Assembly: GCA_947623455.1 (NCBI GenBank)
Contig: OX392540.1
Span: forward strand, 28,886,410 to 28,950,409
DNA: 64,000 nucleotides
DNA from: Mimachlamys varia
Taxonomy: Eukaryota; Mollusca; Bivalvia; Pectinida; Pectinidae
Reading direction: 5' to 3'
Of this stretch, positions 31,672 through 43,499 are shown piece by piece. Within the stretch, counting starts at the first letter, position 1, and each line of letters begins with the position of its first letter. Position numbers and translations under genes: made by a program. The notes beneath the pieces are model-generated. The model saw only the letters and a program-made list of their open reading frames with translations. It searched no databases and had not been told where the DNA came from.

Positions 31672-32160
31672 ACCGTTTGTACGTTCTGGTAACAGCTAGG
31701 GTCATTTAAGGACGGCCTCTCAGTGTAAGCGATGTGGTTTTGTGTTGAATGCGAGTGTATTTGTGAGGCTATGGCATGTTCTTGTAAGTATTCTTGCGAT
31801 AGTCCGGATCTTCTGCCGATTTAAAGTGCTACCACACTGAAGTATATTAGCAAAACACCCCACTCGGAGACATTATACTGACAACGGTTGAACCAGTCGT
31901 TCTATTCCCATAATGCTGAGCGTCAAGTTAGGGGAAATAACAACCATTGATTCTGGTACATTGTATATCTCGGCCAGGGGAGAGAACCCATAGCATTCCT
32001 CACAGGGGCGAACGCTCAACTAAAGGCCAAAAGTGAGGTAGTGTCAAAGGTGGCAGTAAGAAGGAGAAAGTTGTTTAGAAAGAATAGAAAAGATCACATC
32101 CCAAATCAAGTCGCCTTCCACGAACGTGCAATGAAGCTGCAGGTATAATTATTACGTCCT
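31672..32160 (-). repeat. Family B, near full-length copy
   Basis: At ~490 bp this is the reference copy. On the minus strand it runs from AGGACGTAATAATTATACCT, ACTACCTCACTTTTGGCC and GTTGAGCGTTCGCCCCTGTG through GGGTTCTCTCCCCTGGCCGA, GACGCTCAGCATTATGGGAA and TAAATCGGCAGAAGATCCGG to GGCCGTCCTTAAATGACCCT and GCTGTTACCAG. It has no open frame, no tRNA head and no TIRs that I can see. Its class is unknown. Confidence 0.75.
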
Positions 32161-34104
32161 ACTTACAGGACAATTGAATATATCATTCTTGTGTCAGGGG
32201 ACCATAACACTGGAGAGAAAACAATCCATTTGAACATCGTGCTTTTTTAAAATAAAGTGTGATAATATTTACTCACACTATCTGTTAAAAAAGTACGACT
32301 GTATTTATCCAAATAAATTAATCTATCAATATGTAAAAAAAAAGGGTTGATACAGATTTCTGCCCTTCATTACTATTATAATTGTAGGATAACTAATATT
32401 CAAATTGTTTTCGATAGGAAATAATACCAAACACAACAAAACATCGCTTGATATTTTTGTTTTAAATATATTTCATTGAAAACATTAAGTATGATTGTAT
32501 TGTTCTTTATTTTGATAAATAATGACTGCACTACTTGTAGGGTGTAGGAATTTTGCCTGCTTCCAACACAAAGTAAAGTTATATTGAACAAATAAGGTCA
32601 GAAAGTAGAGCATTGTTTCTATTCAGGCCATTTAAGCGTATTATTTATTCTATCGAAAACTACGTCAATAAACTTACAACACAGAGCATCTAGTTTTTGC
32701 AAAGAACATAAAAGGCCTAATGCTAAGCGCTTCCTGATACTATCAAGTGTATTATAGCACGACCATTCAAACATTTTGTCATCAAACATATATTTTCGGC
32801 GTCATCCTGTCGCAGTGTGATACACCGTCATTAGTAGGTTTCTTCACGTGCGGTACTCGCGCAAAGCAAGGTTTGACACGTCATAACCGTCTAAAAGAAC
32901 AGTGTATCTTTGAAATAATAAACTTTAGCACCGGAAATGGTTTGATGATAAAAGGGATTAAAAACAACAAACATTTACGGGAAAGAGGTGTTTAGGCACA
33001 CTGTCATAGAGTAAACAGGAGAAAGCTGGTTTTGTATCGTTAAACTCTAAAGTGAAATATTGCGTAAGGAAATGGCTTCTTTAAACATCCTTTTATTATT
33101 GATCGTGTAAAATGATTGTATCCTAGCGATATGACCTACATGTATTTGAAGAACAAGAAAACTGGAGTAAAGATCTATTTCATAGATTTGTAAACGTTTT
33201 TTTAGGCTATCGACTTGTGTAGTAGAAACTAATATAATCTGAAGCATCGCCTTTATGCATTATCATAGTAATAAAAGAGGCACGACCAGCCTTGGGAAAA
33301 GGGTGTCAGTTTTTATTATGTTTGCAATAAAATATAATGATCACGTACATCATGTAACGTGGTCTATATAACGATTATTTTCTCTTACCCGCACGACGTA
33401 AGACGTTTTTAATGTCATATGCGCCGAATTTGAACACAAGACAAACGATTGGAGATTCATATGTGCGAACAATCTACAAACAAGATATATGTTGTACTCA
33501 TAGGAAATACGCGGCCCTAAAGATCATTTTACTGTGGGCATATATACTTATATTGTCTCTCAGTATATCGGTTAAACTTGTACTTTGTGTTTGTATCGTA
33601 ATGTTATCATTTCCCATTATTATCAACGTCGAACGCTAAATTCTTAGTGTTAATATAACTATGCATTGACAAACGAAAATTATACGCAAGTACAAAGTAA
33701 ATTATAAAGGAGTTCAGCGGGACTAGTCGGTTTCTGTTGATCTCCCCGATGTGAACAGAAAAAAACATCCTGCGTGGGTATGGGTGTTGATTTGTATAGA
33801 ATAAATGCATATCGACAATTTAAGTAATTTTGGCCAAACAGACTGTAAAAGTCAGACGTTCACAGAATGGAACATCTCAAACTTAAACAATTTACGTTGT
33901 TTGTATTGAAAGGTCTTAAAGACTATAATTATATATAGAACTGTCCCTCCCATGCTTTGGAGGATGATTTATCGCCGTCGAAATAAATCTATTTTCTTTA
34001 TGTGGAGACATGCACATGGAATGATGCGAATGATTAATAGTATTCCATTTAATCGGATGAAAATAATCTGGAGAATTTAAACAATGTTTAACAGTTCAGT
34101 AATT
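32161..34104. other. No recognised feature
   Basis: Frames of 63-83 codons only. The one at 32,747-32,995 (+) covers a GC-richer patch (CGGCGTCATCCTGTCGCAG) but is unrecognised. No repeats shared with the rest of the window. Confidence 0.35.
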
Positions 34105-34417
34105 AAATGCAGAACACAGGGATTCGGAAGATACATGTTGATGAAGTATATAAGCAAATATTATGGTCGCCACCTTTGTCTCATTGGGAGATATTCTGTA
34201 TCCTTGAATAATAAGAAGGTTAACTCTTTTGAATATGAACATATGTGTGCTCAGTTGTGATTCAGAACGATGACAAGTTCTCACTTTGAAGATTTGGGTG
34301 TGACCAAGATTGTATAACGGGTGTCTGATGAAACAAAAGACTCTCACTTTTCCGGAACACCTGGTCTAAGTATTTCATACTTTTTCAAGGGTCTATGTGT
34401 AAATATTTCCTTTTTTA
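34105..34417 (+). mobile_element. Family A copy, upstream part of an interrupted insertion
   Basis: It includes the RT C terminus, KYYGRHLCLIGRYSVSL, then TGACAAGTTCTCACTTTGAA, ACGGGTGTCTGATGAAACA and CCGGAACACCTGGTCTAAG, to AAATATTTCCTTTTTT. The rest of the family 3' end resumes at 34,786 after unrelated DNA. Confidence 0.8.
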
Positions 34418-34785
34418 ATAATATGACAAAAGCAAAACCTTAAAAGAGCGTAGCATTAGTAAAATCTGATATTTAATGACAATCATTCATGTTCTGGTTT
34501 AGAATAAGATAAAATTTGCATAACTTCAAGACGGCAAGTCCAAAAGAAAACAAACACATCTGAAGCAACAACAGACATCAACCGAAAAATATTCCGGTAA
34601 TTTTGAACCTTACGGAAATAACCGACGAAGGCCGAGTATGACGTAAAGTAAGTATGTGACATTTTTCCCGTTTCCCAACTGGAGGGCTACTTCCAGGCAA
34701 AAAAAATCAAAAGCAAAGGGTAGGAAGTGGAAACAACTCTGTTTACGCACGCATGTGTTACCGCCCGAGAGCTGCGCTCTTAATT
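34418..34785. mobile_element. Insertion (~368 bp) inside a family A copy
   Basis: Family A is continuous up to 34,417 and continues at 34,786 (GTGCCGATTTTGTGTCAGTA for the family ATCGATTTTGAGTTCGG). The DNA between is foreign. It contains the CGGAAATAACCGACGAAGGC block shared with 22,258. No obvious TIRs or target duplication were found, so the class is unknown. Confidence 0.65.
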
Positions 34786-34848
34786 AGTTGTGCCGATTTT
34801 GTGTCAGTATTATGTTTTCGTTGATGCTTCGGTATTCTCTAATTTTCT
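34786..34848 (+). mobile_element. Family A copy, downstream part after the insertion
   Basis: TTATGTTTTCGTTGATGCTT then CGGTATTCTCTAATTTTC is the family terminus in the same orientation as 34,105-34,417. Confidence 0.75.
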
Positions 34849-35104
34849 TATTGTAATGTGTGCTAACGTTTTATTTATTCAGAAATCAACGGGCTTACAG
34901 GAATTTTGTGCTGAGGACCTTTCGCGACTATTACTTTTTATATGACGTTTTATAAATAAAACATATGATATGATCTTATGTTACAAAACTATAACATAAA
35001 TCATTTCAACTGATGTTAATTACTTGCTCGAATGTTACTGCGTTAGTGGTTTAGTGTTTGTCGAAGTATGGCCTTAGTAAAAGGCAATAGCACTATGTAA
35101 GCAC

Positions 35105-35290
35105 CATTACATAGTAACTACACCCAAAACCATTCTCCGACCAAAACAAAACAAGCACACGAATGTCACTTATGACGGGTCCACACAATGCCACTCTAAA
35201 TGCACTATCGGAGAGATCGGAGAGAGGCTAACACGAGCTTAACTTAGCTTACAATAGGACGCTGAACCTAATAAAACCAAACTACTCAAA
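35105..35290 (+). repeat. Family B 3' fragment, diverged
   Basis: GCTTAACTTAGCTTACAATA and GGACGCTGAACCTAATAAAA parallel GACCCTAGCTGTTAATAGGACGT/AAAACAAA of the family end. The upstream AACACGAGCTTAAC part is weak. Confidence 0.4.
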
Positions 35291-36724
35291 AATGTCATCT
35301 TTATCTTGTTTCGTGATAAACGGACCGACTGCTACGTCAATGTATTCGAAAAAAGGAGGATCTTATCGAACTGTGAATATCGAAATAAAAATTATTAAAA
35401 AAAAATCAACAATTAAAGATTTTTCATTAACAATGTTCCGATTTGGAGTACATCAATTTGACAATATTCGATACATTACCCCAGGACTATATCTCACGTC
35501 GAGCTTGTATTAACAATGGAGTGTCTGAATTAGTTATAGTGGCCTGTTGGCTTAAACCATGAAATCAATTGAAATAACAACAGTCATGCCGTTCGCAGGA
35601 AATATGCTTCTTGAATGAAGTAATAAAATACACCGCTAAGTGACATTTCGTGAGTATCAAACTTGATATGATCTACTGTATTCCGTTCAAATCAACTCCT
35701 GTGGGACTGGACCAGTCAACGGAAAGTTATGATGCGTGTCCGTTTCCGTGATTTAAGATGCGAACAAGAGTTCGAGAGACACTGATTATAAGAAGGAGCT
35801 GCTATGATTTTGTTTTCGATCGATCTAGACTAGCATCCGGTGTCCACCCACTACCGCTTATGATCGCCTTCTGACCTGGTGCCCTAAATGTCATCTATTT
35901 TGATTCTTTTCGTCACGATTTGTATTCATTGATGATTTTTTTTTCATTGACAAAAACACATTTGAGACTACAGCCTCTGAGATGAGCGTTAGGCCGTCTT
36001 TAAAGCTATAATTTTTGCAGTAGACTACGACATGATGAATGGGTCTCAGCTTATTGTTGGCAATCCTTATCACACAACTCCCAGTTGATGCAGTGAATAT
36101 ACGCATGCAATAGATCTTAAATGCCAAACGTTATAGATTTAAAAACGAAATAGAGTGAACAAATAACGACCATGCACCTGGCACATACATTTGTATCATT
36201 AACTCCATATGTACATGACTTTCACTATTTTTTATGAGTGTAAATTATATTGAATTATTTGTTTCTACATCCGATTAATTTGACAGAACCAGCCTTTAAA
36301 GAAATAACGCAACATACCTTGTTTTTGGCACACATACCTGACTTTTAATGGCAATAGCTGGTAATAGGTCGTTGATAACCAAATAGTTATATTGTAGATT
36401 TGTTGAAATGTCAATATTTGTTTCTTTAGAAGCTCGGGAAATTACAATCTAATCATTAAGTAAATTACTTTGTATCTAAAGGTACAAAAAGACACAACAC
36501 AAAAAAATTATACCAGTGATATGGAACCCTTTACAATCAAAGTTGTCCCAAATATGACCAGAATAAATTTATCTGTTCTCTTTATCAAACAACTAAGTGA
36601 CTTGACGCCATGTTTAACCGTTGTTGTAATCATCCTTAATCATGAACGTTCAACGCCTCCAAATTCTTCGAAGCAGTTTTATCGTGAAATCGTGTTTTTG
36701 TATCAAAAAGGAGAAGTCATCAAA
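35291..36724. other. Unassigned; weak open frames
   Basis: Frame 35,292-35,513 (+, 73 codons) and the first half of 36,470-36,880 (+, 136 codons, ATG only at 36,521) are unrecognised. The latter runs into the repeated block at 36,725 and so is unlikely to be a gene. Confidence 0.3.
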
Positions 36725-37050
36725 AATGCCCACTGCTGTAAAGGGTTAACATTTTATTTGATGGTACCACCAAGGTGCTCTGTTGCCAATATGGCATTCA
36801 TACTTACACTTGTCAACAGGGTCAAAAGTGAGGTTATGTCAAGTAATGCACAGACAAAATATAAACGGTTTTCTAAGTAAAAAAGAAATTTAAATAACCC
36901 CCCCAATCTTACCAAGTCTGTATGCGATGCAGTAAAACAATAACATATTTTTTGTGTCCAAAAGAAGATGTTAGAAAAAATCCACTGCTGCAGAGGGTTA
37001 ACACTATACTCGATGCTACATAGAAATGTACCACCAAGGTGCTCTAAATA
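36725..37050 (+). repeat. Repeated block, two copies ~255 bp apart
   Basis: CCCACTGCTGTAAAGGGTTA at 36,729 and TCCACTGCTGCAGAGGGTTA at 36,981 each continue with ACA(T/C)TTTA/TATAC...GATG and end TACCACCAAGGTGCTCT (36,765 and 37,030). It is either a local duplication or two copies of a short dispersed repeat. Confidence 0.55.
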
Positions 37051-37389
37051 TCTATTTGATTGATGGGTCTAGTATTGATCATTGGATATAGTTATATGTT
37101 TGACCTACATATCAGGTAACATAATGGCTTTTGTCTTGATAGTAACGTCTGGCGTGTATTTAGAAGTGGTCGTCCGCAATCGTAGAGAGGTACGGAGTCT
37201 GGAATGATACCGTCGGGACAAAAGTTTAGGTAATAAGTGAGAAAGGAAAATATACAGATTCCAAATCTTTTTTTATGTTTGGTTTCTTCAATAATACAAT
37301 AACAGAAGAAAGTGTACAGACTCTTCGACTTCAGCTACTTACCTCAATCTTTACTTAAAGTACAACTAACTTGAAGAGCTTGCTATTAA

Positions 37390-37847
37390 GCTATACGAGA
37401 AATGTGACGTTTTATTTTTTCCGATAGTTGACTTTCCCTTTCTTGATAGTAATGTCCTTGTTCTCCAACCTACTGGGTATCTATGTCGCAGTTGACTCGT
37501 TATTCTAGGTCTTGGTTTAGGTATCGAGATTTTTTAATTATTGTATATGTCGGCTACTGACAAACTCACTTACAACAGGGATTCGAAAGATGCAGGTTTA
37601 TAAAGATTATGAGAAAGTTTTATTTTCGCAGTCTTCGTCTCATTAATATTTTGTATCCCTGTATGATATGAATGTAGACAGGCTCTTTAATGCTTACCTG
37701 TTGTGATTGAGAATGATGACCATTCGATTCTCATTTTGAGGACTTAAGACGTTTACTTGAATATGACAAAGATTTACACGGCGTGTGCCAAGTGGCGGGT
37801 TTCGTCGAGGAAGCAGAAGACGTGTACTCTTCCGAAAAACCTGGACC
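37390..37847 (+). mobile_element. Family A long copy, upstream part
   Basis: It enters the RT at CTTTCCCTTTCTTGATAG ('FPFLDS'), continues ATGTCGCAGTTGACTCG ('MSQL') and CTACTGACAAACTCACTTAC ('LLTNSLT'), then TTTTATTTTCGCAGTCTTCG, where KFYGRHL is corrupted. It proceeds into the 3' region up to CTTCCGAAAAACCTGGACC, where a MITE has inserted. Confidence 0.8.
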
Positions 37848-38092
37848 CATATTCATGAAACCATTCTCACGCTCAGGCATGGTTCTATGCTCAAGTAAAC
37901 TTTCTTGTAACTCGCATTAACCATGGAAACGATAAGAGGAGTAACTGTAAACATTCAAGTTCATTTTATCATCATTTCATTTCCAAACATTGCAAAACAA
38001 GATTTTTTTTAAATAAGTTTAAGCCAGAACATGAAAATAGGCTTGAGCAAAAAATCTATGTTTGAGCATGATAACGATTTCATGAATATAAG
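37848..38092. mobile_element. MITE nested in family A, ~50-bp TIRs
   Basis: The ends CATATTCATGAAACCATTCT and (complement of the right end) CTTATATTCATGAAATCGTT match, and the match extends to about 50 bp (CTCACGCTCAGGCATGG / ATCATGCTCAAACATAG). The flanks CCTGGACC and CCCTTGTC may be a worn target duplication of the family CCTGGTCT. No coding sequence. It must be younger than the host copy. Confidence 0.75.
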
Positions 38093-38225
38093 CCCTTGTC
38101 TTGCACTCTTGTGGGTTTTCAATGGTCTCTCTTGATACTGTACATATTTTCGTTGTTCATAGTTTACTACTTATTTAATCGATTTTAAGATCAGATTATA
38201 TTTTTGTTGATGCCGCGGTATTCTT
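38093..38225 (+). mobile_element. Family A long copy, downstream part
   Basis: It resumes with TTGTCTTGCACTCTTGTGGG, and continues TTATTTAATCGATTTTAAGA, TTTTTGTTGATGCC and GCGGTATTCTTT. Orientation and order continue from 37,847. Confidence 0.75.
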
Positions 38226-38459
38226 TTAACTATTTGTTAAACATCTTTTAATTTTTCACGCCGTATATGAACTTGTATGTTTTAATTGGTATAGTTCCCT
38301 TCTTGCAATAAGGTGGGCCTGATGAATACTTACAGGCCCTGCAACCGAAACACGATATCGAATCCTTCAGCTAGGCATATATATTTCAAGAATTAACCTG
38401 ATTGCAGATGGAAGTTATATACATTATATTATTTATGTTGATTTAAATGGTATTTGGCA

Positions 38460-38955
38460 TGGTTTGATTGTTGGTATGGCCTTATAACACAAGGGGCATT
38501 TGATAACGGCCTCCTTGTGTATGCAATGGTAGAGTATGATTTATGAGTGTGTATTTGAGAGGCTGTAGTATGTTCCTGTTAGCCCCATTCAATAAACCGG
38601 ACATTTTGCCGATTTGAAGTACTTCCACTCTGAAGTATACCGCCGAGGACCTTGAGCAGAACATCCCATCGGTCACATTTCACTGATAGTGATTGCAAAA
38701 ATCCCATAATGCTGAGCGTCAGGCAGGGAGTAATAACTGCAAGTTTTGAGACTAGTATGGGTCAGCTAGGGAGATCCTAAAGCCGTCCCCACAAATGATG
38801 AACGCTCAACTAACGGCCAAAAGTTAGGTAGTATCAAGGGAGACATTAAAAAGGGCAGGATTGTTTGAACCAGAAGGTAAAGATAAAATCCCACAATTTT
38901 AGTTTCTTCTTACGAGCATGTAATCGGGGCAGCAGGTAAAATTCTGACGTCCTAT
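38460..38955 (-). repeat. Family B, near full-length copy
   Basis: It aligns over its whole length with 31,672-32,160 in the same orientation: GGGGCATTTGATAACGGCCT, GCCGATTTGAAGTACTTCCA, CATAATGCTGAGCGTCAGGC, GAACGCTCAACTAACGGCCA, ending TTCTGACGTCCTATC. Differences are frequent, so the copies are old. Confidence 0.7.
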
Positions 38956-39540
38956 CTGTCCTATCTTTTATTTATACAAAACTTGATACCAGCAAGACAG
39001 TAAGATACTGGTTCGATTTTGATGTGTATAAAATCTTAATGTTGTTGACATTTGATGATCTGAAACAACATTTTGCAATTATCTTAGCGAAAAATGTTAT
39101 CGATATCTGTGTTTTAAATGAAATCATTGAAAGCTTTTGAAATGACACGTTGATTAATATTTCGTCAAGATAAAAAAAAATAGGTATGAACGCCCCATAA
39201 TTAGCCATTTGGTTGACAAATCAGCAATGCCCTTAACGGTAACCTTAATGCAGTGACATGCGAACTCCTTCGAGGTTTTCTCTTGACCTTTGTAAATTGT
39301 TGGTCTGATAAAGTCGGTCGAGTAACGACATTATATTGCAACGGGAGATGTCGGTTGTTTGTAGCACTATGCTCTCACACAATAGCAGCAGCTTACCACG
39401 GAACAGATACCGTCCCGTGCCTATAAGCTATATTTCCTATAGGCAGCTATACCTAATAACCAACGTCTGTTATAGATTGTTTCTAAACATGCTTTATCAC
39501 CCTTAACTTTTTTTAAATGCTTCTTGAACTGGGAAAATAA
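38956..39540. other. No recognised feature
   Basis: One 78-codon minus-strand frame (38,972-39,208), unrecognised. TACCGTCCCGTGCC at 39,408 is not part of an array. Confidence 0.35.
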
Positions 39541-39915
39541 TAAAAGAATACCGAAGCTTTAACAAAATCATAATCCAAACTCAAAATCGATGAAACCAGG
39601 GGCAAAATATGAACAAATGAAAGATTCACACGGAGACTCTTGTTAAAGTACGAGAGAATAAGACCAGGTGTTCCGGAAGAGTTAGCGTCTTCTGCTTCAT
39701 CGACGACACCCGCAGTGTAAATCTGTGTCACAGCAAAGAAAGTATCATTGTCTATCACAACAAGTTAACACACTAATGAGCGTACTCAAAAACTTCCATC
39801 TTCATTTAACTTTAAGAATATTTCTCAATGAGACAAAGATGGCGACCATAAAACTTGCCCATAGTTTTGATCAACCTGCATCTCTCGAATCCTTGTGTTA
39901 GTTTGTTTGTTATCA
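39541..39915 (-). mobile_element. Family A copy: RT C terminus plus 3' region
   Basis: The minus strand reads GGGCAAGTTTTATGGTCGCC ('GKFYGRH', then LCLIEKYS), and a second frame of 81 codons (39,513-39,758) crosses the 3' region: AGVVDEAEDANSSGTPGLI and VNLSFVHILPLV. The family stop after LPLV is lost here. It faces another copy only about 10 bp away. Confidence 0.85.
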
Positions 39916-39924
39916 GTCGAAATC

Positions 39925-40107
39925 GAACACGAAAGATTTCCATGGCGGGTGTCGTCGATGAAGCAAAAGACGGTTACTATTCCAGAACAACCTGGTCTGA
40001 TTTTCTTGTGCTTTTACGAGAGTCTCCGTGTAAATCTTGTTTTGTTCCTAGTTTGCCGGATTATGGTTTTGTTGACGATTTGGAATTCTCTGATGTTTTT
40101 ACATCCT
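39925..40107 (+). mobile_element. Family A 3'-region copy, back-to-back with its neighbour
   Basis: TTTCCATGGCGGGTGTCGTC, GAACAACCTGGTCTGATTTT, GAGAGTCTCCGTGTAAATCT and GATTATGGTTTTGTTGACGA. A ~30-bp deletion removes the CCCCTAGTTTAATCGATTTT block. It lies in opposite orientation to 39,541-39,915. Confidence 0.8.
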
Positions 40108-40674
40108 TTCTGCAGGTACTGTAGCTTTATTTTTTAAAATATGAATTACACTGTTTATTTGCGGCTACCTTGTTTTATGTGATCACATTATGAGAGATAT
40201 GCCAATGATTGCGAAATTAGTATCTCTCATTCAAATTAAAAAAAAACAGGAATTGATAAATCTTTGCGAAAATGATGAAGCACTTAAACTACCTTATGTT
40301 ATGAGAAGTGATGATAATAGATAACCTTCAAGATTGCAAGTCTGTCTCGTCTAACTGATTGCAACCATACCTGTCTATTAGCAGACCATAACACTGCTCC
40401 ATGCTCTTTCTTTCTATACTGTTTGACGTAGTCTACGGCAATGTCATGTTAATGTGGCATAACATGTCAAACCTCCCGCCGAATGGCCATTGTTCACAAT
40501 GATGTCTGCTCATGTGTCCCCTAAATCTCGTTTCTGACGTACGGAATTTGAACGTTTCTATTTTTTTTTCTCGAGTTGCGGGATAAGGAACGTAAACTAT
40601 GTGACCCGTATGTAACCGTGCTAGATTTGATATACATGTAAGTTTAGTTTATATATTTCCTTGTTTGTTAATGA
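40108..40674. other. No recognised feature
   Basis: No shared repeat or plausible coding segment is seen. Confidence 0.4.
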
Positions 40675-40802
40675 TGTCCGAGTATCATCCTGGTCTTGTT
40701 CTGTTTTACTTTTCACGGTTCCCATGTAAATATTTCCTTTGTTCATATTTATCGATATTGACTTCGGATTATGGTTTTGTTGACGCATCGGTATTGTCGA
40801 AT
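40675..40802 (+). mobile_element. Family A 3'-end copy
   Basis: CATCCTGGTCTTGTTCTGTT, CCCATGTAAATATTTCCTTT, GTTCATATTTATCGATATTG and GACTTCGGATTATGGTTTTG, then CATCGGTATTGTC. The CCCCTAGTTTA block is deleted. Confidence 0.75.
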
Positions 40803-40934
40803 GTTTTTTTTTGGTCCACTTTCAGGGTAAAAGGTATCGAATTTTCTAAAATGTTCAATAATTTTCCTCGCAATAACAAGGTCCTAAGATACTGATATAT
40901 ATATATTTGTTTGGTAGAATACTTAGATGAAATA

Positions 40935-41030
40935 GTCAAGTTTGTTTAAGTTAATGACCTTGACATACTATGATGGTCACCGGGGTCAAATGTATTAAGA
41001 TCCTCAAACAACTTTGTAATAATATCATTT
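40935..41030 (+). repeat. Family E fragment
   Basis: AGTTAATGACCTTGACATAC, GGTCACCGGGGTCAAATGTA and TCCTCAAACAACTTTG match one unit of the array at 16,881-17,490. Confidence 0.6.
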
Positions 41031-42984
41031 AATAAAACAGGTATCTGTAGTCAGATGAATATTGAAGCCTATGGACCTCTTGTGTTTCTGAAAATGTTTC
41101 CATGGACCAAGCATATGCCGTGTTTTACATCTCAAATAAATAAGAATCATACTGTTTGAAGCAAAATGTTCAACAAATCGGAAATGGTTTACACTTTAAA
41201 CTGGCTACCTGACAGTACCTAGTGATACGGTATATAGAGGCGAGGGGGCGTTAAAAGTGCAATGGAGCAGAAATGTCACAACCAGATCTCGAAAGACTGA
41301 CAATCGCTAGTATCAATTTGACATTACAATTTCATATAAAAACATAGGTAAGAAAGGCAATAAATTAAATATCAAGGCGAGATCCAGCAACGGTGACCCG
41401 ACCTAATGCATCTGACAATGTGATAAACAGAGGGACGTTGGTAGATTCTGCTTACAATAAACAGCTAGCAAGAAAGGCAAGAAATTTAAGAAATGCACTT
41501 GGGACAAAACGTCAACGGGAATAACATCAGTTACGGGAAGGAACTGTCATGTTAATCTCCTGACAATCAGTGATAATTGAGCATTTAGTGTGTTTTGTTT
41601 TACCTGTGAAAAGGTTAATCTCTCATTTCGAATAGCATTGTGGTATTCTTAAATGCTCCTACGTTTTACATATATATGTCTTTTTTTTTCGTCGCCAAAA
41701 TCTCTCACATATGACTTGCTAGATGAGCAATCTTAGATAAAGAACATAAAAGCAACTGTTTCAGCCTGGAGATGAAGTCATGGCGTTTACGATTTGCATA
41801 TTGAGTTGATTTTGTTCTCGCGGGACCCTGGTTAATTGCTTCTATTAAGTGGTGGTTTGCACTGGGATTTTGCAGTATTTTCATAACAACATTTTCCCGT
41901 AAAATGTCATCGCCATCTTTGCATAGACATTTAATATCAACCCGTCTTATCTTTATGATTATGTATGAATTTGGAAAGGTCAATATATCGGATTTCGGTC
42001 TTAAACGAAACGATATTGCTTTAAGGCGAAACGTAAGAATAACTTCAGGTTTACAGAAGGAGATGGCGCCAACTAAATCGGTAGATAGCTTCGCTGATAT
42101 TGTAAATACAGAAATGCTGATATATTATTCTATAAACTGATCGAGAGACGTTATATGGAAATCAGTCGTGTGTGAAATTAGAAGACGGATTTACTTCAAT
42201 ATGAACAAGGAAACTATACATCTTCGTTTAGGAAGGCTACCTGGACTTAAGCCAACATTTCGGTAGCTCGTTTCCTTTGAGATGGCGCTCAGAGGAAACA
42301 CAATGCCAAACACTCTACGGTACAGCCCAAAACCAGTTACTTGATATTAGAAAGCTTTGACTAGTTTTTGCAGAGATGTGTTAGCGCAACATATCAATTT
42401 TCCTCTAATATCGATGTTCTCATTTGAAAACACAAGTTAATATGCAAGAAGCGAAACCGCAAAATCTCAGTCTACCAACTGGCTTAGTGATTCATACAGT
42501 AGCATTGGCTATATTCTTATTTCCATGAATCATTTCTGTGATAAGATAATTGTTCTCTTTTCATAGGTTTCGACCCAATACACTAAGAAGGTCATTTAAC
42601 GCCATACTTCACACTGTCATTAAAATAGAGCTGAATTGATTAAAGATTGTTAATATCACAAGAGAGTAAATAAGTGTACATAAATTGCACAGAAACTATA
42701 TCAAATATACGTTTTATAGAGTAGCTTAGCATCTGTCATAGAATCGATGAAAATCAGTAAGGGATATATTTATTGTTAATGTTTGACTGCATAAATGAAA
42801 ATTATTTTATTTTATTCACATTACATATTACAACATAGTTTGTATCACGTAAGTACGGCACAAGTCAAAAGAGCACTGAATCTTCTCTGTGATCTTTTTA
42901 TACATGTATCTGTTATAAAGAACTTGAATCTGATTAATTAGAGTTAATTGTAAAAGATTTTTTTTGTAATGTCGTCATATAGTT
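41031..42984. other. Unassigned; one weak minus-strand frame
   Basis: A 92-codon minus frame (41,705-41,983) contains ANHHLIEAINQGPARTKSTQ and KRHDFISRLKQLLLCSL, somewhat protein-like and amphipathic at the end. No ATG start in place and no family recognised. The plus strand is also open at 41,904-42,140. No shared repeats occur in this 2 kb. Confidence 0.3.
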
Positions 42985-43460
42985 AATAACACCCGCACAT
43001 AACCCACATGCTCACGCATACTTCACAAACACGACAAAAGCCTCATACCTACACCAAAACTCACATTCACACGCAATAAACTCACATACACACGTACATA
43101 CACACCTTAACAACCAACATCCACACAACCAACATCAACGCAACCGACATCCTCGTACACATGGACCCAACTCACATACACACGCAATCAACCGACATAC
43201 ATCCACACCACACACACGACACACACACAACTCACAAACGCACTCACGCAACCCACATATATACTCACATAACTCACATACACAAGCAATCAACCCACAT
43301 GCATGCACACCACACACACGACACACACAACCCACAAACGCACTCACGCAACCCACATATATACCCACACAACCCACACACGCACACTTCATAAACACTC
43401 GCTCAAAATCCTCATACACACGCACTATATCCCCCAACTCACGTACACAATCCACATGTA
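42985..43460. repeat. C/A-rich minisatellite with ~102-bp unit
   Basis: ACTCACATACACACGCAATC followed by CACCACACACACGACACACA recurs with a 102-bp step (CAATCAAC at 43,185 and 43,287). The flanks are looser CCCACATACAC-type repeats. Both strands show long translations of Cys/Val or His/Thr that are artefacts of the repeat. Confidence 0.8.
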
Positions 43461-43499
43461 CAAGTTAAGAATCCACACTCGCATTGCAAACATTTTAAA

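Noticed and set aside
36470..36880. 136-codon plus-strand frame
   Set aside because: The first ATG is at 36,521, no domain is recognised, and the second half lies in a block repeated at 36,981, where it is not open.
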